A stretch of 64,000 nt of DNA. Source: Candidatus Methanoplasma cognatum. GTDB lineage: Archaea > Thermoplasmatota > Thermoplasmata > Methanomassiliicoccales > Methanomethylophilaceae. Made by a program: the position numbers and the translations under genes. Position 1 is the stretch's first letter; each line of letters begins with the position of its first letter. The stretch lies in NCBI GenBank assembly GCA_009777615.1, contig WRLM01000003.1:1-64000 (forward strand), read 5' to 3'. The notes under the pieces were generated by a model. That model had not been told where the DNA came from, searched no databases, and saw only the letters and a program-made list of their open reading frames with translations. Positions 1 through 6,628 of this stretch are shown piece by piece.

Positions 1-1
1 A

Positions 2-331
2 GCGGGTGCGGAGGTCGTAGATTTTGCCGCCTATAGTCTGAAGCCCGCTGATCCAGGATATCTCAAAGAGATACTGGATGCGGGAAATATTGGAAAGATA
101 GATGTGTTCGCCTTCACGAGTCCCCTTTCCGCACAGTCCTTTGCAGAGGCCGCTGAGAGCAGGGCCATTAAAACCGCAGACATGCTTGGTAAGGTAAAGG
201 TTGCCGCGATAGGTAGACCTACGATCGATATGCTGACGTCTCTCGGTATAAAAGTGGACATTATCCCCGAAAGGGCAACGTTTGAGGACATGATCGCCGC
301 GATAAAGAGATCTTTATCGGACACATACTGA
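2..331 (+). CDS. hemD: Uroporphyrinogen-III synthase, C-terminal part (5' end outside window)
   Basis: The frame is open from base 2 and ends at TGA 329-331, giving about 109 residues. HemD closes and inverts hydroxymethylbilane to uroporphyrinogen III, precursor of siroheme, F430 and corrinoids. The visible part has the family's C-terminal pattern: a GAEV..Y strand-turn, then an FTSPLSAQSF segment, then VAAIGRPT with a following GIKVDIIPE strand. The N-terminal half lies to the left of the window. The link with the cbi genes 1.5 kb downstream is metabolic; those lie on the other strand. A T-run follows the stop. Confidence 0.85.
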   Translation, partial: AGAEVVDFAAYSLKPADPGYLKEILDAGNIGKIDVFAFTSPLSAQSFAEAAESRAIKTADMLGKVKVAAIGRPTIDMLTSLGIKVDIIPERATFEDMIAAIKRSLSDTY

Positions 332-485
332 ATTTTTTGCAGCCTCTTTGTACGCTTAAGAAGTCTCACATCAAACCATTTGTACAGGTCTTCTTATGGA
401 CGTCTCAGTGCATCAAAATCAGGCTCCTTCATACAGGACCCACTCCGTTCCGTCCGTACTATCACTTCTTTTCCTTATATTTTGC

Positions 486-935
486 TCATATGCGAGGTTT
501 TGGAACTCTTGACATCAGTTTTGACAGGAACTCCTCTGTCCGTGCAGGATGGATAGTGACCGTTCTGTCCACGCCGTAGCTTATTCGTATATTCTTGATC
601 TTTTTCGCTGAGAAAGAACTCTGTTCAGTGTCATATTCCGCTTCTACATGCTTAATGGAAGAATAATAGATTTCTTCTTTATATCGTAATGCACCCTTGA
701 TCAAAAGGCTGTTCGGGGATAAAGTATACTTCGTTCTTACGAAAAAAGGGAGGAAAAATAATAACAACGGCAGCCCCAATGCGTTTCTAATAATCCTGCC
801 ACGGTGGTGAATGTGAAAAAGACCGTGTTCCATAAAGAACTCGGTATAGATCAAATAGATCATCCAAAGCAGGGTAAGCACCAAAGCAAAGATGAGAAGA
901 TTGGTGCCCCTTTGCCTGTATACATCGCCCCGCAT
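486..935 (-). CDS. Membrane-anchored PH-domain protein
   Basis: About 149 residues. Two hydrophobic segments (roughly residues 12-32 and 50-66) are followed by a beta-rich domain with the pattern of bacterial PH domains (TKYTLSPNSLLIKG, later IKHVEAEYD and VTIHPARTEEFL). Such proteins are single-gene membrane proteins of unknown role; some bPH proteins act in envelope stress. I chose ATG 935 because a TATA-like TTATAATAAATA at 957-968 lies about 26 bases upstream, which suggests a leaderless mRNA; a GTG at 953 would add six residues. The gene is divergent from the MNT/HEPN pair. Confidence 0.6.
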   Translation of the reverse strand: MRGDVYRQRGTNLLIFALVLTLLWMIYLIYTEFFMEHGLFHIHHRGRIIRNALGLPLLLFFLPFFVRTKYTLSPNSLLIKGALRYKEEIYYSSIKHVEAEYDTEQSSFSAKKIKNIRISYGVDRTVTIHPARTEEFLSKLMSRVPKPRI

Positions 936-1046
936 ATGGGTACATCGAAACACGTGTATTTATTATAACAACGATCGGGGATCCTTCTTTTTATCCCGTA
1001 TATTGGAACAGACAGTTTTATAGTCAGACAGAACAATCACAATAAC

Positions 1047-1361
1047 ATGATCAGGATCGGCAACGATGAGATTCAGCGCATTCGCGGAATAGTCGAGCCG
1101 ATAGCATCGAGAAGAGGCGGATTCGAACGGATATATCTGTTCGGTTCCCGCGCCAGAGGCGACGGAACTGAAAAAAGCGATTATGATTTCTGCGTATATC
1201 CTGATGATGATGTAAGCCTCCTTAAACTGGTGGGCCTCATGAACGATCTGACAGCAGGTCTGGAAAGCGAAGTGGATATAGTAGATGCTACCGCACTGAA
1301 GGCTGGAGATGTCTTCATAAGTGAAATCGAAAGAGACGGGGTACTGGTCTATGAAAGATGA
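1047..1361 (+). CDS. mntA: MNT-domain nucleotidyltransferase antitoxin (MntA-like)
   Basis: 104 residues. It has the minimal nucleotidyltransferase signature GSRARGDGTEKSDYD: GS at 33-34 and DxD at 45/47, i.e. exactly GSX10DXD. In characterised HepT/MntA systems this enzyme AMPylates the HEPN toxin on a tyrosine and so neutralises it. The ATG lies about 26 bases after a TATA-like TTTTATAG (1016-1023), suggesting leaderless expression. It overlaps the following HEPN gene by 11 bases, so the pair is translated together. Function follows from the family and the pairing; the actual target was not tested. Confidence 0.88.
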   Translation: MIRIGNDEIQRIRGIVEPIASRRGGFERIYLFGSRARGDGTEKSDYDFCVYPDDDVSLLKLVGLMNDLTAGLESEVDIVDATALKAGDVFISEIERDGVLVYER

Positions 1362-1710
1362 GTGCGGCCCGTTATATGCTCTTGGGATGATCATCAGATT
1401 CTGTAATTCTATAAGATCGGCAATGGAACGTTTCGGAAATGATGAAGAAGACTTCCTCGGAGATGAGTTGTACCAGAACAGCTGCTGCTTTGCACTCATA
1501 CAGATTGGGGAGTATGTGAAGAAACTCCCGAAAGAGATCACGAAAGAACATCCGGACATAGAATGGTCTGAATTTGCCGGGTTGCGCGACTTTATAGCAC
1601 ACAGTTACCACAAGACCAATATGCACAGAATATGGATCATCATGACAGAGGACATTCCTCTCCTGAAACCCAGATGTGAAACGATTCTAGATGAGTTGAA
1701 AAATGAATAG
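1351..1710 (+). CDS. hepT: HEPN-domain toxin (HepT-like, DUF86)
   Basis: 119 residues, all-helical HEPN fold. The RX4HXY motif of HepT RNases is complete: R79, H84 and Y86 in RDFIAHSY. R and H are the catalytic pair; Y is the residue AMPylated by MntA in studied systems. The start ATG 1351 sits inside the end of the antitoxin gene (11-base overlap). This is the only CDS in the window that ends in TAG; the next in-frame stop (TGA 1723-1725) follows four codons later, so readthrough as pyrrolysine would add little. The lone amber stop suggests recent acquisition or low expression. Confidence 0.88.
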   Translation: MKDECGPLYALGMIIRFCNSIRSAMERFGNDEEDFLGDELYQNSCCFALIQIGEYVKKLPKEITKEHPDIEWSEFAGLRDFIAHSYHKTNMHRIWIIMTEDIPLLKPRCETILDELKNE

Positions 1711-1778
1711 ACTCAGGCAACCTGATCGTACCTTGCGCTTATTGTTTCATGGTACTTATTAACTGCCTGGAATCTGGA

Positions 1779-2567
1779 TCAACGCAATGCAACCGGCTTC
1801 CCGATCTTTTTGACAAGAATGTCATTCATGTCAGGATTTAGTCCAAGGGGCTCGGCATAAAATATCGCGATATTTCTGCCTTCTCTTTCCACAATCCCCC
1901 CGTTGCTGCCTGCAGGTATGCCCAATTTCTCCGGTATCTCCTCACCGATATGGGCGCCGGAAGCGAGGAACATAGGAAGCACGATGATCCTATCAAACCC
2001 GGCATTCATCATCTCTTCGTACGAATGCTCTATGGTCGGTTCATTATATTCGTTGAAACCGGCAAACACATTCCTGACGCCGGATGCTTTCAGGCGGTCG
2101 GATGTCATGTTGACAAGGTCGGCGTTATGTTTCATTGGGGAGCCATGTGCAACAAGCAATACTCCGGTGTTTTCGGAGCAGCCTACCTTCTTCAGCTTCT
2201 CCAGCAGGACCTGCGTGACGCCAGGGTCATCGCCAAAGGGCTCATTGTAATGGATCATGATGTCTTTGCCATACTTGGTCGACACAAAGCTCCCGTATCC
2301 TTCCGGTATTCCGAGTTTGCATGGTATGTCCTGTGTCGTATGCCTCCCAGACGCTACAAAAAGCGGCAGCGCAACGATCTCGCTGACGCCGTCAGCGGCC
2401 ATTGATCCCATAGCATCTTCTATTGAAGGGTCGGTCATTTCATTGAATGCGGTGCGGACGCAATATCCTTTATTTTTTAGCAATCCTGCATGCATATCGA
2501 CCATTTCTTTGTTGAACGGCAGCCTGGACCCGTGTCCGATCAGCAGCACGAAAGTCTTCTCAGACAT
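1779..2567 (-). CDS. cbiX: Sirohydrochlorin cobaltochelatase, two-domain form
   Basis: 262 residues made of two CbiX repeats of about 130 residues. Each repeat carries the metal-binding histidines at matching places: H12 in LIGHGSR and H76 in ASGRHTT; H141 in VAHGSP and H206 in ASGAHIG. CbiX inserts Co(II) into sirohydrochlorin; the single-domain archaeal relative CfbA also inserts Ni for F430, so the metal is not certain. Start: AAGGAGG at 2574-2580 lies six bases before ATG 2567; the GTG at 2573 abuts the ribosome binding site and cannot be used. Last gene of the cbiL-cbiH-cbiX run. Confidence 0.9.
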   Translation of the reverse strand: MSEKTFVLLIGHGSRLPFNKEMVDMHAGLLKNKGYCVRTAFNEMTDPSIEDAMGSMAADGVSEIVALPLFVASGRHTTQDIPCKLGIPEGYGSFVSTKYGKDIMIHYNEPFGDDPGVTQVLLEKLKKVGCSENTGVLLVAHGSPMKHNADLVNMTSDRLKASGVRNVFAGFNEYNEPTIEHSYEEMMNAGFDRIIVLPMFLASGAHIGEEIPEKLGIPAGSNGGIVEREGRNIAIFYAEPLGLNPDMNDILVKKIGKPVALR

Positions 2568-2611
2568 GTTCACCCTCCTTCCTTTTGTTCTTCATTATTT
2601 TGAATATCATT

Positions 2612-3355
2612 TCAAACACCTAATATCTCATAGCCTCTCGGAGTGATCATCCTTCCTTTTGAGATATAAGTCTGGCTGTTACCGATTATCACTATGCAGA
2701 ACATATCTATCTCGTCATAATCGATCGCACCCAGCTTTGTTATCTTTTTGCTTTCGTCCTTTCTGCCGGCATTCCTAACGATGCCGACCGGCGTCTTTGA
2801 AGAGCGATATCCGCTTATGATCTCCACCGCCTTTTGGAGATGGTCCGTCCGCTTCTTGCTCTTTGGATTGTACAATGCGATTATCATGTCCCCGTCGCTT
2901 GCGCGGTCTATGCGCTTCATGATGAGATCAAGCGGCGTCATGAGGTCGGAAAGGCTTATGATGGCGAGATCGTGCATAAGCGGCGCACCCAATATCGAGG
3001 CGGCGGATGAGGCGGCGGTCACTCCGGGCACGGTCTCTATTTCAATGTCAGATCCTATCTCGTCGGCCATCTGGTAGATTATCCCGGCCATCCCGTATAT
3101 CCCGGAATCTCCGCTGCTCACCATAGCGACGGTCAGTCCTTTATCTGCCTCTTCGATGGCGATCCTGCACCGCTCAACCTCTTTCATCATGCCGGTCGTT
3201 TTGTATGTTTTATCGGGAAAGTACTCCTTTAGGATGTCAGTGTATGTGGTGTAACCTATCACAAGGTCGGCGTTCTCTACCGCGCTGACCGCCCGCAGGG
3301 TCATGTCTTCTTTGTTTCCGGGTCCGAATCCTACTACGTACAGTTTTCCGGACAT
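2612..3355 (-). CDS. cbiH: Precorrin-3B / cobalt-factor III C17-methyltransferase
   Basis: 247 residues, SAM-dependent tetrapyrrole methylase fold. It begins with the glycine loop VVGFGPGNKEDMT and has the SSGDSGIYGMAG motif, EIETVPGVTAASSAASILGA and IIALYNPKSKKR that mark the CbiH/CobJ branch, which methylates C17 and contracts the corrin ring. ATG 3355 is preceded by AAGGAG eight bases upstream; a longer start at 3379 is less likely. It lies 36 bases after cbiL and 44 bases before cbiX on the same strand, consistent with one corrinoid operon using anaerobic (early cobalt) chemistry. Confidence 0.92.
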   Translation of the reverse strand: MSGKLYVVGFGPGNKEDMTLRAVSAVENADLVIGYTTYTDILKEYFPDKTYKTTGMMKEVERCRIAIEEADKGLTVAMVSSGDSGIYGMAGIIYQMADEIGSDIEIETVPGVTAASSAASILGAPLMHDLAIISLSDLMTPLDLIMKRIDRASDGDMIIALYNPKSKKRTDHLQKAVEIISGYRSSKTPVGIVRNAGRKDESKKITKLGAIDYDEIDMFCIVIIGNSQTYISKGRMITPRGYEILGV

Positions 3356-3391
3356 TATGTCATCTCCTTGGACTGACATTTGTAACGTGCG

Positions 3392-4099
3392 TCATCGTTT
3401 GGTCTCCTTTCTTTTCTTTACTATCACAGTGGTGAAATAGCCGTACTTTCTTTTTTTGTCAAGAGGTCCGACATATTGATCATCGAGGCCGACATTGCTG
3501 ACAACGAACACATCCGCTCCGTGATCCAGGCTCTCGATCTTTTCGGATATTCTGTCTATCGAGCCGTAGGCTTTCATTATCACCACGTTATCGAACTCGT
3601 CAAGCGCGTTACAGAAAAGTTCAGATCCCTCTGCCGCTGAGACGACCGCAAGACCTTCCGTGCCTATCGTCAGCGGTATCTTTGCCCTTGCGGCACCGTC
3701 ACAGAACGACGGCACTCCCGGGACCACCTCCATTTCATAGCCTCTGCTCTCGATATCCTTGCCTACGCGCATGAATGTGCTGTACACGGTGGCGTCGCCG
3801 AGCGTTATCATGCAGACGTCGTCCCCCCTTTCAAGCGCGGACGTCAACTCGGTTATGGCGTCGCCGTAGTTGGACGATCGGACCGCTTTGTCGGATGACA
3901 TACTGAACACAAGCTCCAAGACTTGTTTTCCCGAGACATCTATTGCTCCTTTGACGATGTTCAATGCGGTGCTGTGTTCCCCCCGCACTCTTACCGGATA
4001 TGCGATGATGCCGCATTCTTCGATCGTTCTTTTAGCTTTTAGGGTAAGGAGTTCCGGGTCGCCGGGACCTATGCTCACTCCATACAGTTTTCCTTTCAT
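3392..4099 (-). CDS. cbiL: Precorrin-2 / cobalt-factor II C20-methyltransferase
   Basis: 235 residues, tetrapyrrole methylase family. The N-terminal SIGPGDPELLTLKA loop, the TLGDATVYSTFM motif, VVPGVPSFCDGAARA and the distal IMKAYGS segment match CbiL/CobI, which methylates C20 of cobalt-factor II. The C-terminus ends in a basic tail. First gene of the minus-strand corrinoid run. A TATA-like TATAATAA at about 4128-4138 lies about 30-38 bases before the ATG, giving a leader of about ten bases, so the structured element further upstream is probably not part of this mRNA. Confidence 0.92.
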   Translation of the reverse strand: MKGKLYGVSIGPGDPELLTLKAKRTIEECGIIAYPVRVRGEHSTALNIVKGAIDVSGKQVLELVFSMSSDKAVRSSNYGDAITELTSALERGDDVCMITLGDATVYSTFMRVGKDIESRGYEMEVVPGVPSFCDGAARAKIPLTIGTEGLAVVSAAEGSELFCNALDEFDNVVIMKAYGSIDRISEKIESLDHGADVFVVSNVGLDDQYVGPLDKKRKYGYFTTVIVKKRKETKR

Positions 4100-4159
4100 C
4101 CGGGCACCGAGGAGTAGATGGCTATGCCCTTATTATAGTTTGGCACATACATCCAACAG

Positions 4160-4345
4160 AGAGTAAAAGATTCCGGGCGCCGCCGGACAGGTCATTCGGC
4201 GGAGGTCATCCCTCCGGAGAGGAAACAGCGGTATTCTACGCGCTGTTGTTCTCTCCCTTTTAACTTCCGCCTGTGGTCGCGGGTGCTGCCTTATGCTGCG
4301 AAATCTGACGATCAGCGATCGAACATGTGACCCCGTGGTGCATCC
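4160..4345 (+). ncRNA. Candidate structured RNA or multi-hairpin element
   Basis: This stretch between cbiL and a Sel1 gene has no credible ORF but nests several stems. GGCGGAGGT (4198-4206) pairs with ACTTCCGCC (4263-4271, one G-U). Inside it GGAGAG (4216-4221) pairs with CTCTCC (4251-4256) and AACAGCG (4224-4230) with CGCTGTT (4241-4247). Competing stems also exist: CCGCCG 4180-4185 with CGGCGG 4197-4202, and GGAGG 4201-4205 with CCTCC 4211-4215. A TATTATAG near 4131-4138 could start a plus transcript near 4160. On the minus strand the same DNA ends in a T-tract (4165-4168) and could terminate the Sel1 mRNA. Strand and role are open. Confidence 0.35.
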
Positions 4346-4346
4346 G

Positions 4347-5708
4347 TCATTGTTTCAATACGGGAGCACCGTTTCCCATCAGTTCCAGGATCTCCGAGGC
4401 ATTGAACGGTTGTCCTTCTATCTTTTTGGCCGCCCTGAAGTGATCCCTTTTGGCCGCGACAGCGTAGTACTTGTAGGCAAGGAGCATATTCTTTTCCACG
4501 CCCAGCCCGTTCTCGTACATCTCTCCCAATTCGAACAATGCGTCGAGCGCGTGCGCGTCGGTCTCGTATGTCTTAGCGGCGGATTCCAGCATTCTCTTCG
4601 CTTTCACAAAGTCCCTGGCCACTCCGGGCCTTCCTTCCTTATAGAATACGCCCAGGCGGTGCTGTGACTGCGATTCGTTCTGTCTTGCCGCCAGCTCATA
4701 CCATTTCGCGGCCTCGGCATAATCTTTCTCGAAGAGGATCCTTTCATTCATGTGGCCGACCTTGTATTGCGCTATGGCGTTGCCCTGTTCAGCGGCAAGC
4801 CTGTACAATCTGAAGGCCTCTTTGTAATCCTGCTCCACACCCTTGCCCCATTCATATCTGTAGCCGAGTTCGGCTTGCGCGATCGCGTCTCCCTGTTCGG
4901 CTGCGAGAGTGTACAGCCTGACGGCCTCCTTGAAGTCCAGCTCCACTCCCTTCCCTTCAAAGTACATGTAGCCGAGGTTGGCTTGCGCCCTGGCGTTACC
5001 CTTTTCCACTGAAAGTTTGTAAAGCCTGACGGCCTCTTTGTGGTTCTGTTCCACGCCTTTTCCCCAAGCATACATGAAACCTAAGTTGGCTTCCGCGTCC
5101 GCATTGCCTTGTTCCGCAGCTAGCTTATACAGCCTGACGGCTTCGTTGCTGTCCTGCTCCACGCCTTTTCCCCAGGCATACATGAATCCGAGGGTGTTCT
5201 GTGCTCTGGCGTCGCCCTGTTTGACGGCAAGTCCGCATAACCGAACGGCTTCTTTGTAGTCGCGTTCCGCGCCTCTCCCTTCGAAATACATCTGACCGAG
5301 GCTGGATTGTGCGCGGGCAAGTCCCTGTTCCGCCGCCAGCTTGTACAGCCTGAATGCTTCTTTGTAGTCGCGGTCCACGCCTCTCCCTTCGGAATACATG
5401 TGGGCCAGGTTGGCTTGCGCGCTCGCATTACCCTGTCCGGCGGCGAGCTTGAAAAGCTCAAGGGCCGCTTTATGATCTTTATCAACGCCCTTTCCTCTTG
5501 CGTACATGAGGCCGAGATTGTTTTGTGCGTCGGCAAGTCCTTTATCCGCAGCGAGCTTATACAGCCTGGCGGCTTCTTTGTAATCCTGCTGTACGACTTT
5601 CCCGTTTTCACACATGAAGCCGAGGCCGTTCAGCGCTTTCGGATCTCCGGTATTCGATCCGTTCAGCAGATCGAACAGCTCTTTATAAATGTCATTAAGC
5701 ATACCCAT
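4347..5708 (-). CDS. Sel1-like repeat protein
   Basis: About 453 residues, almost wholly built of ten to eleven Sel1-like repeats of 36 residues with the pattern LGxMYxxGKGVEQDYKEAVRLYKLAAEQGNA. SLR proteins form alpha-alpha superhelical scaffolds that bind other proteins. No signal peptide or membrane segment, so it is probably cytosolic. Start is uncertain: a TATA-like AATATTATT (about 5728-5738) points to leaderless start at ATG 5708; ATG 5717 and GTG 5765 are in frame too. The repeats are nearly identical at DNA level, so copy number may vary between strains. Two further Sel1 proteins occur at 33-34.5 kb. Confidence 0.85.
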   Translation of the reverse strand: MGMLNDIYKELFDLLNGSNTGDPKALNGLGFMCENGKVVQQDYKEAARLYKLAADKGLADAQNNLGLMYARGKGVDKDHKAALELFKLAAGQGNASAQANLAHMYSEGRGVDRDYKEAFRLYKLAAEQGLARAQSSLGQMYFEGRGAERDYKEAVRLCGLAVKQGDARAQNTLGFMYAWGKGVEQDSNEAVRLYKLAAEQGNADAEANLGFMYAWGKGVEQNHKEAVRLYKLSVEKGNARAQANLGYMYFEGKGVELDFKEAVRLYTLAAEQGDAIAQAELGYRYEWGKGVEQDYKEAFRLYRLAAEQGNAIAQYKVGHMNERILFEKDYAEAAKWYELAARQNESQSQHRLGVFYKEGRPGVARDFVKAKRMLESAAKTYETDAHALDALFELGEMYENGLGVEKNMLLAYKYYAVAAKRDHFRAAKKIEGQPFNASEILELMGNGAPVLKQ

Positions 5709-5838
5709 CGCACCCATATATATCTCTGAAATAATATTCTTTTGTTCGGCGCGCGCCCGAATCACCTGTTTATTGCCAGATTGCGCGGGCGTTCAGCGTG
5801 TACAAACATTTTTCAAATTCCGCCGTGTTTATGCTCTC

Positions 5839-6162
5839 ATGGCTGTCAGAACAGTGAATAAGCTCGTCAGGGACAGGATCCCGGCCTTAATAATCGAGAG
5901 CGGGGAGATGCCAAACTTCAGGATAATGGACAACGATGAGTTTCTGGAGGCGCTGAACGAAAAACTGCTGGAAGAGGTCGCGGAATACCAGAGATCCAAG
6001 AGCATGGAGGAATTGGCGGACATCCTGCAGGTGATCTGTTCGATATCCGAGGTCATCGGCCGCGGCTTTAAAGAGCTTGAATATATAAAGGACGAAAAAG
6101 CGGCCGAACGCGGGTTTTTCAAAATGCAGACGTTCCTTGAATCCATTGATGACATGAAATGA
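5839..6162 (+). CDS. MazG/PRA-PH-like nucleotide pyrophosphohydrolase
   Basis: 107 residues. It opens with NKLVRDRIPALI and carries the EKLLEEVAEY helix followed by EELADILQVI, the acidic EExxE and ExxD pairs that bind magnesium in all-alpha NTP pyrophosphohydrolases (MazG/HisE fold). Members of this 'KLVRDRIP' subfamily are annotated as phosphoribosyl-ATP pyrophosphohydrolase-like, but the real substrate is generally unknown and probably a non-canonical or damaged nucleotide. ATG 5839 is chosen because the conserved N-terminus begins there; the frame upstream is not conserved in type. It ends directly against the convergent GNAT gene. Confidence 0.8.
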   Translation: MAVRTVNKLVRDRIPALIIESGEMPNFRIMDNDEFLEALNEKLLEEVAEYQRSKSMEELADILQVICSISEVIGRGFKELEYIKDEKAAERGFFKMQTFLESIDDMK

Positions 6163-6612
6163 TCATGAGTTCCCCCGCACGCTGCACATCATCCTCAGGG
6201 CGCTGCCGCCGTCGTAGTAGAATTCCTCCAGATATGCGATGGCCGTGAACCCTCTCTTTTCGTAGAAAGAAATGGCGCCGGTGTTCTCCTCTTTCACTTC
6301 CAGCTGTATGTAGTGTCTTCCGTCCATTGAGGTGCGGAATCTGAATTCCTCCAGCAGTCTGCTTCCGACCCCTTCTCTCCTGCGGCGGGGGTCCACGGCA
6401 AAGATCTGTATCGACGCTTTGTCCTGCGGTAGCCTTGCTCCCGAAAGGAATCCTATCACATTTCCGAGGTCATCCGCTGCAATCAGCTGTCCGCCCGGCC
6501 ACCCGTTGATGAAAAGAAGGAACACCTCACGGACGTACCTTTCGCCGAGCGACTTGTCTGCGATCTCGTAAACACTGTCTATATCGGAGACGGTCATCTG
6601 CCTTACTAACAT
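6163..6612 (-). CDS. GNAT-family N-acetyltransferase (RimI-like)
   Basis: 149 residues with the GNAT core: IFAVDPRRRREGVGSRLL (acetyl-CoA binding RRxGxG/A loop, here RREGVG) and LEVKEENTGAISFYEKRGF, the pattern of RimI/NAT-type protein N-terminal acetyltransferases. The likely substrate is an N-terminus of a protein, but many archaeal paralogues have unknown targets. ATG 6612 is preferred over an in-frame TTG at 6615. The gene is convergent with the MazG-like gene, with no base between the stop codons, and 16 bases downstream of the phospholipase D-like gene, so they may share a transcript. Confidence 0.8.
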   Translation of the reverse strand: MLVRQMTVSDIDSVYEIADKSLGERYVREVFLLFINGWPGGQLIAADDLGNVIGFLSGARLPQDKASIQIFAVDPRRRREGVGSRLLEEFRFRTSMDGRHYIQLEVKEENTGAISFYEKRGFTAIAYLEEFYYDGGSALRMMCSVRGNS

Positions 6613-6628
6613 CAAAAAGGTATGGCGG

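Noticed and set aside
4160-4345. RNase P RNA or cobalamin riboswitch.
   Set aside because: The conserved GAGGAAAGUCC-type core of RNase P and a clear B12 box are absent, and the predicted cbiL start site lies downstream of it.
4347-5708. DNA repeats in the Sel1 gene as a separate repeat array.
   Set aside because: They are the coding form of the 36-residue protein repeats.
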